Origin: Chondrosia reniformis
Taxonomy: Eukaryota > Porifera > Demospongiae > Chondrillida > Chondrillidae
Assembly (NCBI GenBank): GCA_947172415.1
Contig: OX359199.1
Span: forward strand, 6,038,384 to 6,102,383
Direction of reading: 5' to 3'
DNA length: 64,000 nucleotides
The notes below the pieces were generated by a model, which saw only the letters and a program-made list of their open reading frames with translations, made no database searches and was not told the DNA's origin. A program made the translations under genes and the position numbers. Shown here piece after piece: positions 24,701 to 38,400 of this stretch (positions are counted from its first letter, which is position 1; each line of letters begins with the position of its first letter).

Positions 24701-27282
24701 TTGAAGACTATGCTTCTCCAACTGATGTCTCACCTCTGAGTAGTATACCACTTCAGTTTCTAGTTAATGTATTCGACAGCAATGATTCAAGTGTTCCAGA
24801 GTTTGTTAGTCCCACCAGAGAGGATAGATCATATGTGGCTATACCATCTGGCACAACCTATCATGAACGCATTGTAGTTGAGGTTACCAGTTCACCAAAT
24901 GTCAGGTATGATACTTACCTATATACAATATAATATACATTACATTTATCAATATTCTTTGCCTTATATTTATATATGATTATTCCTTCAGCCACTTTAT
25001 AAGTCAAATAAAATGCTAAATAGTAACCTGTAAGTGGAGTATCTTATAGTAGCCGTTTCTTTATCAGTATATACAAGGGTACTATTGTATATACGTAGAT
25101 TAAACTGGTCCTGTTTAGAAGATACTGTGTTTTCAAATTCTTACGTATAGTGTATGTCAGTGGTACACTGGTAGGCAAAGTAGTTAAGATTTAGATGTAT
25201 ATCTAATTGTCTGAATTATTCTTGGTTTTTGGGGACATGAATCATCGTTTGACTTTTTGGAACATCCATTTATATTTGTTATTACTAGTACTCTTACTAG
25301 ATATCATCATCACCTATAACATCCCACACTTCAGACCACTACCCCTTATCTTGCAATCTGCATCATTCCATGGGTTGGTAGCCATATCTGCAGATTTGAT
25401 GCATCCTCTTTTTCTGTTTGATCTGAGATCGTTAGTTATATCAGGGAGCCATTCTGCCCGATAACTTGCCAAATCACAAGAACTGTATATTCAAACAGAC
25501 GGACAGTGGACAACCCACTCCACCAGTGCAGCACTGATCAGCTTTGAAGCAGTGTGTATTTGTGAGAAGGATGTCAATGGGTTGGTCAAGCCAAGGCCTC
25601 CTAAGTATATAGAAAGTGCTATTAATTCCTGAATCAAATCTCCTGGTAGATTTTGACCAGTCAATGCTGGGATGACCTGTGGTGGATTGCAGACTCTAGT
25701 GGTTGCAGAAGCTACGAGGCTGACAGTGCCTCCAGTCTACAACCCACAGAAGGTGGTTCCATTTGGATGGTAGCTAATGGCTAAATGCTGCATATACAGT
25801 ATGGGGTAGTGCTTTGGCATATCTGCAAAGGGAATTTATTGCACTCCTCCATATGCAATTGGTCTTTTTTGAGTCCCTGGCTAATGCTTCACTGTAACAT
25901 CCTTCCCTCTTTCTGTGCTTTTTGTGCCATCCCCACACATTCACTATTCTTGTAAAGAACATTTGTTGTAATATAGTCGCTGGGTATGTGGTATGTCTAT
26001 CAATGTATATAAGTATGCTTTGCATTAATATATATAATAATGAGTGGAATGTATATAAATGGTGATTGCTACAGCATTATAGAAGTGGAAACAGTATCAC
26101 CTCCTGGACTGAGGAAGTCAGAGGTAACTCGGCTAAGTGAACTGCAATGGTACATAAATGTTACTTGGACACCTACACAATCTCAGTTTGGACTATCATT
26201 CATCTTTTGCTTTAAAGCAACTGATAGTACAGGGTAAGTAGTATCTAATATTATTTTTATAGTATATAATACATTATAACTATTTACAGTATTCCTCTTT
26301 GAAAAGTTCCATCTTTTGACCTTTTTAAACATGTAAAATGTTGTTATATTATAATTGAAAAGTACAGTGGATATGATATACGTATGTACTGTATTTTTAA
26401 TTTTGTAATCTACTCTGTATTATTAATAACTATCTAGCAATCACAGATTGTTAGTACATATTGCTTAATTCCTTCCTTCAGGCTTTCTACAGAACAAAGA
26501 TGCATTACTTTGTTACCTGAAGGTTTGTATCCTTATACCACAAAATGAACACGAGTGCAGTGCATATAACTTACCTGTTGTATATATAGTATGTATTAAA
26601 TGTTCTTATTTGATATTTTATATACGTATACAGCGCCACCTCAAGTTGTTGAAGTTATGACCACAGCGCCATCTCAAGTTGTTGAAGTTATGACCACAGC
26701 GCCACCTCAAGTTGTTACAATATATGAAGTTCTGACCAAAACTCCAAGTTTTAAATGCAACGGTAAGCAGTGTATTGATTCAATCTTTTACACTATTGTT
26801 AAATGCATATTTACTATATAATTATTATATTCATCAATATTCATGTACTATATGCAGACTTAATATAATATGATGCACATAAATAGGTTCAATCCCTTAA
26901 GTCTTTCAGAGTCCTCTATCATATCTTTTCAATTTTCAATTACATTCCCAATAGATGATGAATTTAACAAAGTGAAAGAAATTGTTATGATTGTTGGCAT
27001 CACAGTAGGAAGTATTCTACTTCTTCTTATATTGGTTACATTGATTATTTTGGGAATTGCTGTTGCCAGACTTGTGCACAAAAGGTATGTAAATATGATT
27101 AATTTTGTATTTGCATGCCAATAGCAAGATTGTAGGTTCGTGACTTAATTTGGCATGCACTAACTTGTACTTACTTTAAATACATTTTACTTCTTATAAT
27201 GTATAGAGAAAAGAAGAATCTGCAAGATCAATATCCTAACTATTCTCCTGAGAAAGTTTTAGATAGCGAGACAAACATTTGA
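21766..27282 (+). CDS. Gene C: short-form SHFRG membrane protein, hybrid
   Basis: A predicted 480-residue paralogue of gene B. Exons: 21766-21888, 23195-23424, 23629-23810, 24285-24388, 24637-24905, 26075-26233, 26482-26522, 26634-26762, 26955-27084, 27207-27282. Signal peptide (MAFLKLCLLLTFLSTAFS), THFRGASINWRPI, the N-terminal module, a linker with three APxQVVEVMTT-type units (one more than in B), a helix (VGITVGSILLLLILVTLIIL) and a tail ending SPEKVLDSETNI. A truncated extra copy of exon 2 lies at 22559-22620 and is skipped in this model, because using it leads to a stop at about 22684. Two cysteines conserved in A, B and D are missing (GSRHV for GCRHV; SNDSSV for SNASCSSV). The promoter and exon 1 are D-like, the rest B-like. 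Confidence 0.8.
22296..22499 (+). mobile_element. 204-bp hammerhead-bearing insertion (retrozyme-like)
   Basis: The segment is flanked by identical 15-bp direct repeats ATATACTACATATAC at 22281-22295 and 22500-22514. The corresponding intron of gene D (about 30073-30100) has a single TATACTACATATA and no insert, so this is a filled versus an empty site. The insert encodes no protein and carries a hammerhead ribozyme near its 5' end. Size, ribozyme and target duplication fit a small non-autonomous retroelement of the type proposed to be moved by Penelope-like enzymes. That link is inference. Confidence 0.75.
22317..22361 (+). ncRNA. Type I hammerhead ribozyme
   Basis: Core: CTGATGA (22323-22329), stem II G-CCC/GGA-C closing a 6-base loop with one C-A mismatch, then GAAAC (22344-22348), loop AGCT, GTC (22353-22355). 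Stem I is ACCACA (22317-22322) with TGTGGT (22356-22361), six perfect pairs. Helix III is only A-U and C-G, the minimal form seen in retroelement hammerheads. Predicted cleavage is after C22355. All invariant core bases are present. The stem II mismatch may weaken it. Confidence 0.82.
22559..22620 (+). pseudogene. Truncated extra exon 2 of gene C
   Basis: After a normal TTTTCAG acceptor, the sequence encodes IEISFRVAWRRS...LFCDQ, matching exon 2 of gene D, then breaks off. What follows (about 22632-22695) is the reverse complement of gene B intron 1 at about 13843-13910. A full exon 2 of B type follows at 23195. It marks the recombination junction that made gene C. Confidence 0.75.
24037..24110 (+). 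repeat. tRNA-derived (SINE-like) sequence, gene C intron 3
   Basis: The sequence has an A-box-like TGGCTCATTAGCAG and a B-box-like GGGTTGAATTCC with GGTCATAAACC between them. The better-preserved homologue is at 31917-31990 in gene D. The cloverleaf is imperfect, so it is not called as a tRNA gene. Confidence 0.4.
25490..25775 (-). mobile_element. Retroelement relic in gene C intron 5
   Basis: Homologous to 16030-16345 in gene B at the same intron, with the same LGGLGLTNPLTSFSQIHTAS coding trace but more frame breaks. The insertion therefore predates the split of B and C (or was copied with the intron). Confidence 0.55.
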
Positions 27283-29039
27283 TATCTACGTACTTTTGGC
27301 TGTAAAATAGTAGTTAATGTTAACAAAACACTGGAACTAATTATGACAATGTATTAGCAGTAGATTTGAATCAATTAATGTGACTAGTTACCTATCATAA
27401 ACATTAGGAAAAGATGCTTTGTAGTGGTACAAATTGCTGATTTACTGTACATACGTACGTATATACGTACATACAGTAATAAATAAGTCTCTCAAAGCAA
27501 AGGAGTATTCCTCTACCAATAACTTATCAGTCACTGAATATTTGATATGGATCGACATCCGGACTTGTTACATTCAGCAATTACAAATTAGTTAGTATTT
27601 ATAATACATAGTATTGATCATCCATATTTTATGCTATATTTCTTCTCTTGTATTGTTATAGTATTTCTATCCTATCATTGCTCATTATGATAATATACAT
27701 ACATATACAGCAATTCCATGTGTGTGCATGGGGAAGGGAAATCCTATATATATATGTAGAAGTGCATATAACAAAATTAGCATTTCTTATCTACTTTTGG
27801 CGGCAAACATGACTACCATGAACATGATCAGCTGCAGTATCTCTGAATAGCTTTATGCATAACAAGTCCTTTTTGATATCTATAACTAGCAAGATAGCTA
27901 CATATTAATTCTAAGAACAACCATATATAGTGACAATTCAGCCACAAATATTTAATCAATACATATCACATATAAAGAAAACATGAATTAGAGAGTTAAT
28001 CAACCATTTACATTTTTCTGTACGGCTTATGTATTCTGTATTCTGGCATTGCTAGTTTTGCAAACATTCAGCTAAAACACAGAAACGGCCTGCTATATTT
28101 GCCTTCTCAAGTTTTTGTACAGAAATAGGAGAATGTCAAATGACTTTTCAATTAATCTACAAGAATTAAACGCCACCTGTACTGATATATACAGTATATT
28201 TCATATATTCTCAGCACAAGGTATATATTTCCTGAATAATGCCTCAAATTCTAGGTCTTATGACCTTTGTGTGAAACAGCAGTGTCTCAGTGCTGTGATA
28301 TCCATATGCTGAACTACGTATACTAACCCATCTGAAGAATCAACAATCATTACAATTGATTGATATGCATACATGAAGCAGGTACACAAATTTAGTTGTG
28401 CCTCAAGGTATGATAATATGTGATATGAGCTATATTTTTTACCATGAGGAGGTGATGTAGAATCTTAACTTAGCATGTCTGTACACTATAATAATCATAC
28501 ACAAACAGCATAAACTAATGAAAATGTAAGTGAGGAATTCATCACATTATAATTGCCACATACTATACTAGGGTTGCCTAATTTCTTTATTTCATTATTG
28601 AACTGTGGTGGTTGTGGTTTTCAATGTATTTTCATTTTAGTTGTTATTGAATATATATGGTTTATGCTAGACAAATTAACAATCACTGTATATCTTCTAT
28701 ACTTATTTCTCTGTACAGCTTATGTATTCTGTATTCTGGCATTGCTAGTTTTTGCAAACTTTCAGCTAAAACAGAAAAGGCCTGCTATATATATTTGCCT
28801 ATATACAGAAATGTCAAGTATCTCCTTACTCCGCACAAAGTATGTATATATTTCCTGAGTAATAGGTCTCATGACCTTTATGCGAAACAGCAGTGTCTCA
28901 GTGCAGTGATATTCATCTGCTGAACTACTAACCCATCTGAAGAATCCACAATCCTCCTCATTTACATTTTCATTTGTTTATGCTGTACTTGTGTATGTCT
29001 CATTGACCTGAGGTGGTTGTGGTTTTCATTTTAGCTATT
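27283..29039. other. Spacer between genes C and D, internally duplicated
   Basis: The stretch at about 28018-28320 is repeated at about 28710-28925 (TGTATTCTGTATTCTGGCAT, CAGCAGTGTCTCAGTGC). A related segment lies downstream of gene A (12400-12540). A possible polyadenylation signal AATAAA is near 27477. Open frames here are short and overlap between the copies; I see no gene. Confidence 0.6.
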
Positions 29040-29483
29040 ATGCCATTATTGAATTTATAAGGTTTGTACTAGACAAATTAACATTAAACCCCTCAGTGTC
29101 ATTGTCAGTTTCATTTTATTATCAATTTAATAGGTATATTTTGATTAGGAAGATGATTGGTTTTGTATGCAATTTTAATCAAAAGGGGCCCCTGTCTTGT
29201 CATTAGTAAATTTAAACTTTTTATTATCAATTAAGTATGATGTTGATTGTAACTAATATAAGTTCACATTGACCCTGTGGCTGTTTATGGTTTTCAACTC
29301 TAAATGAAATTAGTGTGCAGTTTTAGGGATCTACAATAGATATGCTTAATATGTGTTTATGTGCATGGCATGAGTATATAAAATACGTATATAAGTACGT
29401 ACATATTCTGGTTATATGTATATTATAGTCATAGGGGCTAGTATTCTATATAAGTGAATCCATCAATTCTATTGCAATATATC

Positions 29484-32400
29484 ATGGCTTTTTTGAAACT
29501 GTGTCTTCTCCTTACCTTCTTAAGTACTGCATTCTCCTCTCACTTTCGAGGAGCCAGTATCAGTTGGAGACCAATTGCAGCAGATGAAGTCAATGGAGCC
29601 TACACAGTATGTATAAGCATATGTAGATTTACATAGCAGCTACATATAAATATTTTAATTACTCTACTAGAGGTCTTAATATCTAATATAATATAGGCTT
29701 GTGTGCAGTTAGCAGGATATATTTTTCTGCTGTTATATACGTATTATCCAATGATTAGATGTCTATTTATTGAGAACCTAATATACTAATATGTAGCATA
29801 GTTTATTAGCCTGAGTTGCATGTAAGCTGAAAGTACAAAGTGTTTATGTGTTTAAATGTAGTGAATGATCAAACAGCTATTATTTGATGCTGATACTCAC
29901 AGACTAGGTATTATGGAGATTCCTCCACTATAAATGTCATTATAGTAAAACAGTGTAATCATACACTCAAAATAGTTCTCTGTTTATATACAAAAATTTA
30001 CAAGTTCAAGTCACTGTTTATGTATCTATATACAAACAACCTACTGTACACATCTCAGCTACGTAGATATAACATACGTACGTATACTACATATATGTAA
30101 ATATATCGTTTTGGTATTATCAATTTTCCACTTAAATTTACAGTACTGTATGCACCTTTTTGAATTTTCAGATTGACATAAGCTTTAGGATAGCCTGGAG
30201 AAGGTCTTATGCAGGTAATCTTTTCTGTGACCAAAGCACCATTGACTCACAGGCTCTGATAGGCACAGGCAGTTTGTCCTGCACATCAGGCTGTATTGGT
30301 ACATTGGGAGATATGAGATTTTATTGCACGGATTTCAGTGAGGTAGAGGATTGGACAGCAGGAGGAAGGACTTATCAGACTACTATCTCCACACCAGAAT
30401 TTGAAGCCACGTTAGAGTGCCCATGCATACAATAAATGTATAAAATGCAAACCAAAAGTGGTTAAGGGGCACAGGGCTATACCTGGACACGTATAAAGCA
30501 TCACCACTTAAAACTACCAGGCCGTCTACCCAGGTACATAGCCCGACTGCCTGGGCACATTAAGCCATCGCCACTTAAGGCTACCAGGCCGCACTTCCCA
30601 GACAGCTACATACAAGCACCGAGTTCGGAGGTGGTGCATCATATAAGTGATAATGAATGTTTGGTGTGGTGTATGTGGGTGTGGTTGTATACAACAAATA
30701 AGTATACATGTGAATAATAATTTAAAACATATATGTATAAAACAAGGGTGATATGCAGGTGAGGGAGCCATGGGGGTTTATTGCCAGGGTAGGTATGTTT
30801 TTTCCACATTGTCAACAGTAACGAACCAATTCTTTTACTTTTACAGGCCTCTCTTAATACAACTAATAATTTCTCTTCCTACATTTTACTGTCAAAACAC
30901 TATTATCCATTTCTTTTAACTCTTCAAGCAGACTAGCTCTTACATTTCTTAGACTAGACTTTCTACACCTAAAGATAAATGGACACAGTCTTCCACTTCT
31001 ATTAAGTTACAATTTTGGCATATTCTATCTTCCCTTTCTATCTGTAACCACCTTCCCTCCTCAATCACTTGTGTGGTTCTCAGTTCCTTTTTAGGTCTAA
31101 CATGTAATACCCCTGATTTGTTGTTGTTGTTAATTATTAAGGAGTTAGCATCACACCAAGAGCCTACTACATCCAAATTCTTCTGCAGATCCTCTCCGTT
31201 GGCTTCCATAAGTTATCAGCATATAGTAAATGGGACATTTTACTATTTCCCAGGTCAACTCCCCTGCTGTTATCCTTTAGTGAGCTTCCAATGTCATCAA
31301 TAAAAAGACTAAATAATGTTAACCGTTGTAGACAAAACACATCCCTGTCTCAAGCCTCTGCCAACACTAAATTATTAATTATAATAAGAATAATGATATA
31401 CGTAAAAATAAAATAATTATTACAATTACATGTGCAACAAGTAATTTGTAATCTTAACAATTCTGAATGCTTAAGTGTCCTCAAATTTATAAGGAGTGTT
31501 CTAACTGTAGATTTTCAGATTGCTGCTGGATTTCCCTAAATATTGGTGGAGGTGGTTGGCAAGTTCTTGTGAGGGGTAATCTCACAAGAAGGGAAGATAC
31601 TGGTCAGATAAACTCATCTCCAGTGTCTGCTATGTCTCCTATACTGAGACTACAATATGGATGTAGACATGTGATTAGAATACCTGGTGAGCATACATTC
31701 CTAATGCAAGTATAGTCAGTTGGTACATGTGCATATATATCAGTATATGTCCTCAGGTCTAATGCAACAAATAGATAATGTCCTAGAATCCATCTCCACT
31801 AACTAGTAATTGGAAATGAGCTGCATGGGTCTTGATTATCAGCTTGTTCTGATAAGAGAATCACCACCAATTAGTATATAAAGACTAATTACAAGCTTGC
31901 ATAACATAAGAGAGAAATTGCTGTGGCTCATTAGCAGATCAACCAGTGGTCATAACCAGCAGTCGTGGGTTCAATTCCCAGCAATTGCTTCTTTTGTGTT
32001 TTTCCCGATCCTTCTTCTTGATGTTTGAGACTAATTAAAATTTCGTGTCGTCTGACATGTTGCATGGCAGTTAAATCTCATGTCATGCACTTGATTGTAG
32101 TGATTTATGTACGTACCGTATACCTATGCTACATTTTCTGAATAGTTGAAGATGCAGATGGTGATGAAGTACGCTGCAGATGGGCCAATAGTAGCTTAGG
32201 AGAGTGTGGAGGTGTCTGTGAAGCCTTCAACGGATCTGTGCTAAATGAGGTTATTATTTATTTTGTGTGCACTCATACGTACATGTATATCTCACCATAT
32301 ATACTTATGGAGATGTAATACATTAATGAAAAGAATCTGTTGTGGCTAGGAGCTGTTCTTTTGTGTACACACCACTGAAGAAGATATTTAAATCTTGGCT

Positions 32401-35400
32401 TTAATCATTCATTTTTGGCTAGTGAAGTTTTGGTAATAGTTCAAACAATACTATTATCTTAATTCTACTGCCATAATTGGTTTACAATTGTTTCTCTATG
32501 GTAGAGGAAATGTGAGCTAAGATATACGGCTAATGACCTCACTGGTTGGTATGCAGTTGCTATACAAGTGGAAGACTATGCTTCTCCAACTGATATCTCA
32601 CCTCTGAGTAGTACACCACTTCAGTTTCTAGTTAATGTGTTTTACAGCACTGCTTCTTGTTCAAGTGTTCCAGAGTTTGTTAGTCCCACCAGAGAGGATG
32701 GATCACGTGTGGCTGTACCATCTGGCACAACTTATCATGAACGCATTGTAGTTGAGGTTACCAGTTCACCAAGTGTCAGGTATGACACACACTTAATGAT
32801 TTCATATCCACATGTTCATGCATATTCTTTGCCTTATGAATACGTCTTCAGCCTCTCTATGCTGCAGAGTAATAATGCCAAATAGAGACATGTACGTACG
32901 TAAATGGAGTATCTTAATAGTAGGCATTTGTTCATTAGTGTATACAAGGAGATTACTGTATATAGGCTAAAAATGTTCTCATATACTGTATGTATATATA
33001 TATATATGTGTGTGTGTGTGTTAAAATCAACCTCTGTGACTTTTAAATGACATATATTGTACCTGTCCAGTAAATGAATAAAAGGCTTAGAAATTTTACC
33101 TACTTGTCCAACTTAAAGGTATTCTGGAGCAAAGTTCATATATATTTTGAATTTTTTGGAGCATCCATAAAGATTTTGTCTGTACTGTAAAGATATTTTC
33201 ATTCCTATATGACATTAGACATTCCAAAAATACATAAATTTGGCAAAAAATAGTGTATATTTTTCATTTTTTAAAATGATTTTTTATATATATGCATGAG
33301 TGTGGATAATCAAAAATCAAAATAATATGTAAAGTTGCATATGGCATGCAGTACGTATATATATACTGTAGGTACATGTGCACATGAATTCATATATGTA
33401 TGTACGTACATATATGAAAAATCTAATAAGATACCATTTTCCTACATGCTATATATGCCTATTCTGTAAAAGAGCCTATAGGGAACTAAACCTGAAGAGA
33501 GCTTTGGATGAAGATACAGGAGTATTTTCTTCCTTCTTTCATCTTCTTCTCCACTGGGTCAGACAGCCGTTTCTGGGAATTCCACCCTTTATCAGTGATC
33601 CTGGGAGTCTTTGTCTTTTTCTTTATCTTTATCTTGATCTTCTGTGAATCCTCGTGAATCCATATACACTTTGAAAGAACGTGCTTATACTATATACATT
33701 ATTATTATAGTTGCTGGGTATGTCTAAATGTATAAATATACATAGTTTTGTATGGGTATATATGTATATACATATATAAATGATTGCTACAGCATTATAG
33801 AAGTGGAAACAGTATCACCTCCTGGACTGAGGAAGTCAGAGGTAACTCAGCTAAGTGAACTGCAATGGTTCATAGATGTTACTTGGACACCTACAAGGTC
33901 TCAGTTTGGTCTATCATTCATTTTTTGCTTTAGAGCAACTGACAGTACAGGGTAAGTAGTATCTAATTATTATTTTTATTGATTGAAACGTTTTTTTAAT
34001 TATTGCATATTGTATTAAGGGTATTGTGATACAGTTTTTGTTCAACTCTTCCATCAGATGTCACTAATGAAAACTCACGGGTCCTATAAAAGAGTTAACC
34101 AAAAGCTATATCTTTAGAGGTTCCTAGATGCAATTAGAAGAAACCCCTAACATATCAACTAAATCTTTATGTATGTACAAAAAAATTTATTCATTATTAT
34201 GAAAAACTGTGTAAGTCATCACAGATTGCCAGTGAATATTCTTCCTTCCTTCAGGCTTTCTACAGACCAAAGATGCATTACTTTGCTTCCTGGAGGTTCG
34301 CATATATACTTACCGTGTAGAATCATCTTGTTTGAATATTTAGTTTTAACAATGATGTACATGTATATGTAGCTGATGCACCTCAAGTTGTTCCTAATTC
34401 TGCTACTCCAAATTTGAAAGTATCTCCCAACAACAGAATATGGGAAGTCCAGTTTGATCAAGAGGTGCAGAATCTAAGTCATGTCTGTTATTGGAATTAC
34501 AATGCCTTATGACTTTTTTCAATTTACAGTTCACAAGACCATTGGATAGTCGTTACATCAGGTTTTTCCAAGAAGATGGAACAGAAGTGCACAGAATTGA
34601 TGTTGCAATATCTCCTAATGTGATTTATCCCAGGGAAAGCTCTGGAAGGACCTTACGTATACTCTCAAGTTACCCACTTTCAAGATCTAATTCCTACTAT
34701 ATACTGCTTGACTCTGGTATGTATACCCTGTATGAATATACAACCTTCACATTATGCTGGAGATCTATACTATACATACATACATGTATGTACACGTGTA
34801 GGTGTTGTTGTTAATAAAGATCGTGGTGGACTTGAATCAGTTGCAGTAAATGATCCATACTTCTGGCGTTTTACTATTAGTGGGTGCCATTCATAAATAG
34901 GATTTAGTGCATAATTTATTGCTGCATCCATTTTTGCACTTCTTCTGTGACGTTTATATCCTTCTTGTTCATACTGTGGGTTCTTATATTTCTCATAGTA
35001 TTATGCTTCTATGTTTACTATTTTGCTTTCAAGGTAAAATGGAAGTTGCTCCACGCTTTGGGAATGTACTCGGTGGTACTCCTATTGTTGTGACTGTGGA
35101 AGAAGACTGCCTTCAGGAGGACTATGAAATAATGTGTTCCTTTGCTGGTAAATCCACAGAGGGAGTGTATGTTGATAGCAGAAGAGCAGTGTGTCCATCT
35201 CCTCCCATGAGAAGGACAGGGTATGTACCTTTTGACTTTTCTGTAAGCAATGGAACAACCACTATATATCATGGAGGGAGCAGATATCAAGCTTGTAAGG
35301 GGAAATAATCTCATGCTTTGTTTTGCATTGTAAGGAAACCTTAAATTAAAATATAACCATGATTGTTAACTATTTTAGTAAATTTGGAAGAAATGAGTGA

Positions 35401-38400
35401 TATTACAGTTATGAATAATAAAAAAGAAAAAACAGTTCTTCTGAAAGGAGGAGACACAGTCAACATCATGTGGTCTCCTGAGATAGTACCACATTTTGAT
35501 GCTGGTAGCTATAGAGTTGATGTGACTATACATATTCAAGACCTGCAGAGTGGTGAATGGATGAAATACGAGCACTTGGTTGAGAATGTTTCCAACAGTG
35601 GAAAATTAGACAACATCAAACTACCTGCCTTTAATAATCTACCTAGCAATGTAAGCAGTGTCATCCCCATTGCACTTCAAGTAGCAGCACGATTAGATGG
35701 TGCCAGACTGAAGTCCAAGAGACAGACCACATTTCCTGCCATCTATGCTAAGTGGTCCTTGACCCTCTATATTCAGACTGATTTTAAAGTGTCTTGTGAG
35801 GAATGGTTCAATAGTGAGGACCCCAGTATCGGAAACAGGCTTCTCCAACAGCTACCACCATGTCCTCGCACCCTGGCACAGGCAAACCTGGTCAACAGTG
35901 GCTTTGACAAGGATAATATGCATCCCCTTTTCTTGGAATTCTTTCATTCAAAATCACAAGTCTGTTTTAGGCAAAGAAATGTCAGGTAAGCATATAGAGG
36001 ATGAATGTATTATCTTGTCTTAATAAATATGAATAAGTCTGCATCTGTATTTACTCTTCTTAGCTATAGTGGCTGATGGCAATAGTTGTTTAATGACTAT
36101 AGATATGATGTATAGTATCTTTACCTTTCCAGTATTCCACTCTACATAGATTTGGTAGTCCAGGACAGGAATGTTGCTATGACAATGATGGAAATTTAAA
36201 ATTTGGATCACCTAATGGAGGAAATGTAGACAAAGTGGCTCCAGTTAATCAATTCCTTTCACCAGATCACTTTGTACAGGATATTGCACCTTTTATCTAC
36301 TGCTGTAAGATATCTTCTGCCCGACCTGACTGTCAAAGGTTCTACCAGAGAAGACCATCTGATGATGGATCACGCTACAATCCTCCGCAGCCAGGTTGGT
36401 GAGGTTGCATACATATATATACTTAAGTATAACTTCTCTATATAATAATAAGTATATATTAATGTCACATGTAAATATTTTTGTATGTTCTGTATATATA
36501 TGTATGTTTTATATAAGTTTCTGCTGATTATACGTATATCTATATACTTCTAGCAACTATCTACTCATATTGTACATAAAGACACAATTAAGAGAGAGCT
36601 AAGGATCTAAGAAACGTAATTCTAGAAAGATTTCCCATGGTCAGAAGCAACAGCTGCCTGGCCTAGCGGATAAAAGACTCCAGTATCCAAAGCTCACACT
36701 AGCTATAGGCTTAGTTCCCCATTGGCCATTTATCATGGAATGATGTTAATAGTATGTATGAATGGTGTTTATAAATTTGCAGATTACTCATAAATTTATA
36801 TAGCTTGTGTCTATGGTGATCCTCATTTGGTCACTTTGGATGGCTACAAGTACACATTCAATGGTAAAGGGGAGTATTTACTCATTGAAACTGATGATGG
36901 AAGCTTTACTTTGCAGGGCAGGATGGAGGAGGCTAATAGTATTAACAATGGAACATCAGCTCAGGGTACTGTGTTCACAGCTCTTGTGGCAAAGGATGAT
37001 GATTCAGATACCGTGCAGTTCCAGTTGCTAAAAACACTAATTCCCATAGTTGATGGAGAAGAAGTGTATTTTGATGGAATTGATGTGGCTGTGCTCAATA
37101 ACGTAACAGTCAGGAAGAAAGGAGAAGGTAGTTATTCTGCAGCCTTCACTAGTGGAGCCTCTCTCGAGGTTGTGCAGGAGTTTGACTCAAATGGAAAGCC
37201 CTTCATAGCCACTCTGTTGGTCAGTCTGCCAGAAACCTTTAAGAACAGGACCTCAGGGCTCATGGGCTCCTTCAATGGGAATCAGGAAGATGATCTCTCT
37301 CCAAGAGATGGAGGGGATCCACTTCCTTTGAATTCTGATTTGTCTACCATTCATTGGGGCTTTGGAATTACTTGTGAGCATAGACTGGATAGGATTAAAC
37401 ATTAAATTATATGTGATATATGTATTCATTTGATATTTATTATGTATGTACAGGGATAATTAATGATACAGAAAGTTTGTTTGACTATTCCTTCAATGGA
37501 CCGGCTGTAACATGGGAAGACTTCTATGATCCAGATTTCAGCCCCATGTTGGACATTACTTTCTCTGACCCAGCCATTGAGAAGCAGGCAAGAGAAATAT
37601 GCAAGGATGATCCATTCTGCTTGTATGACATAGCAGCTACAGGTGATGTGGCTGTTGGAGAGTCAACTTTTGTTGGTAGTGAGAATTTGGAAATGATCAA
37701 TGAAATATTGAAGCCAGGTATTTCAGACTTTTTACCAAGCCGTTAATCAAAGAGAATGTGATATATAGCTATATATTTATGAATATATACCATATATATG
37801 TATATACATTCATAAGTACACTGTATGTATGTACTAAAACAATGTTCTTTTCATATATGCAGTGTTCTGTGATCCACCATGTCTTGAGGGTGCTTGTGTA
37901 GCTAATAACACCTGTGTATGTGGAGATGAGTTTATAGGTTCTGGTTGCTCTGAATCAAGTAAGCTTGCAAAGTGATATATAGATAAAACAGTATACTTTA
38001 GTTAATGATTACATACACTTAGAGTATACCCGCCCATGCACTCATGCCTTGTGCTGTATTTGCAAATAGAGTAATAGACTAATCAGCATAAATCAATCAA
38101 AATTTTCAATAAAATCCTCAAAAATTACTTATTTGTACTAAGGTTCTATCCAAATAGAAATACATATAAACACCTAATCAAGGATAAAGCATTAATGTGG
38201 TTTATGTGTTTTTGTTACAGGTGAAGTTTTGGATACTGTAAAATTCAGACGTACCATTAAGACCCCGATTGGCTTTGTTATCATTTGGAGTCTGTCATCA
38301 GACTCTGAAGCTATTGATGGAATTATATTGCTGATTTCTCAAGTAAACACCTTGGGTGATGGAGCTACTGAAGTTAAAATAGTAAAGAGAATTGTAATCC

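Noticed and set aside
31917-31990. Functional tRNA with CAT anticodon
   Set aside because: B-box and part of the acceptor stem are present, but D and anticodon stems do not pair and a diverged copy sits in the paralogous intron, so a tRNA-derived repeat is more likely.
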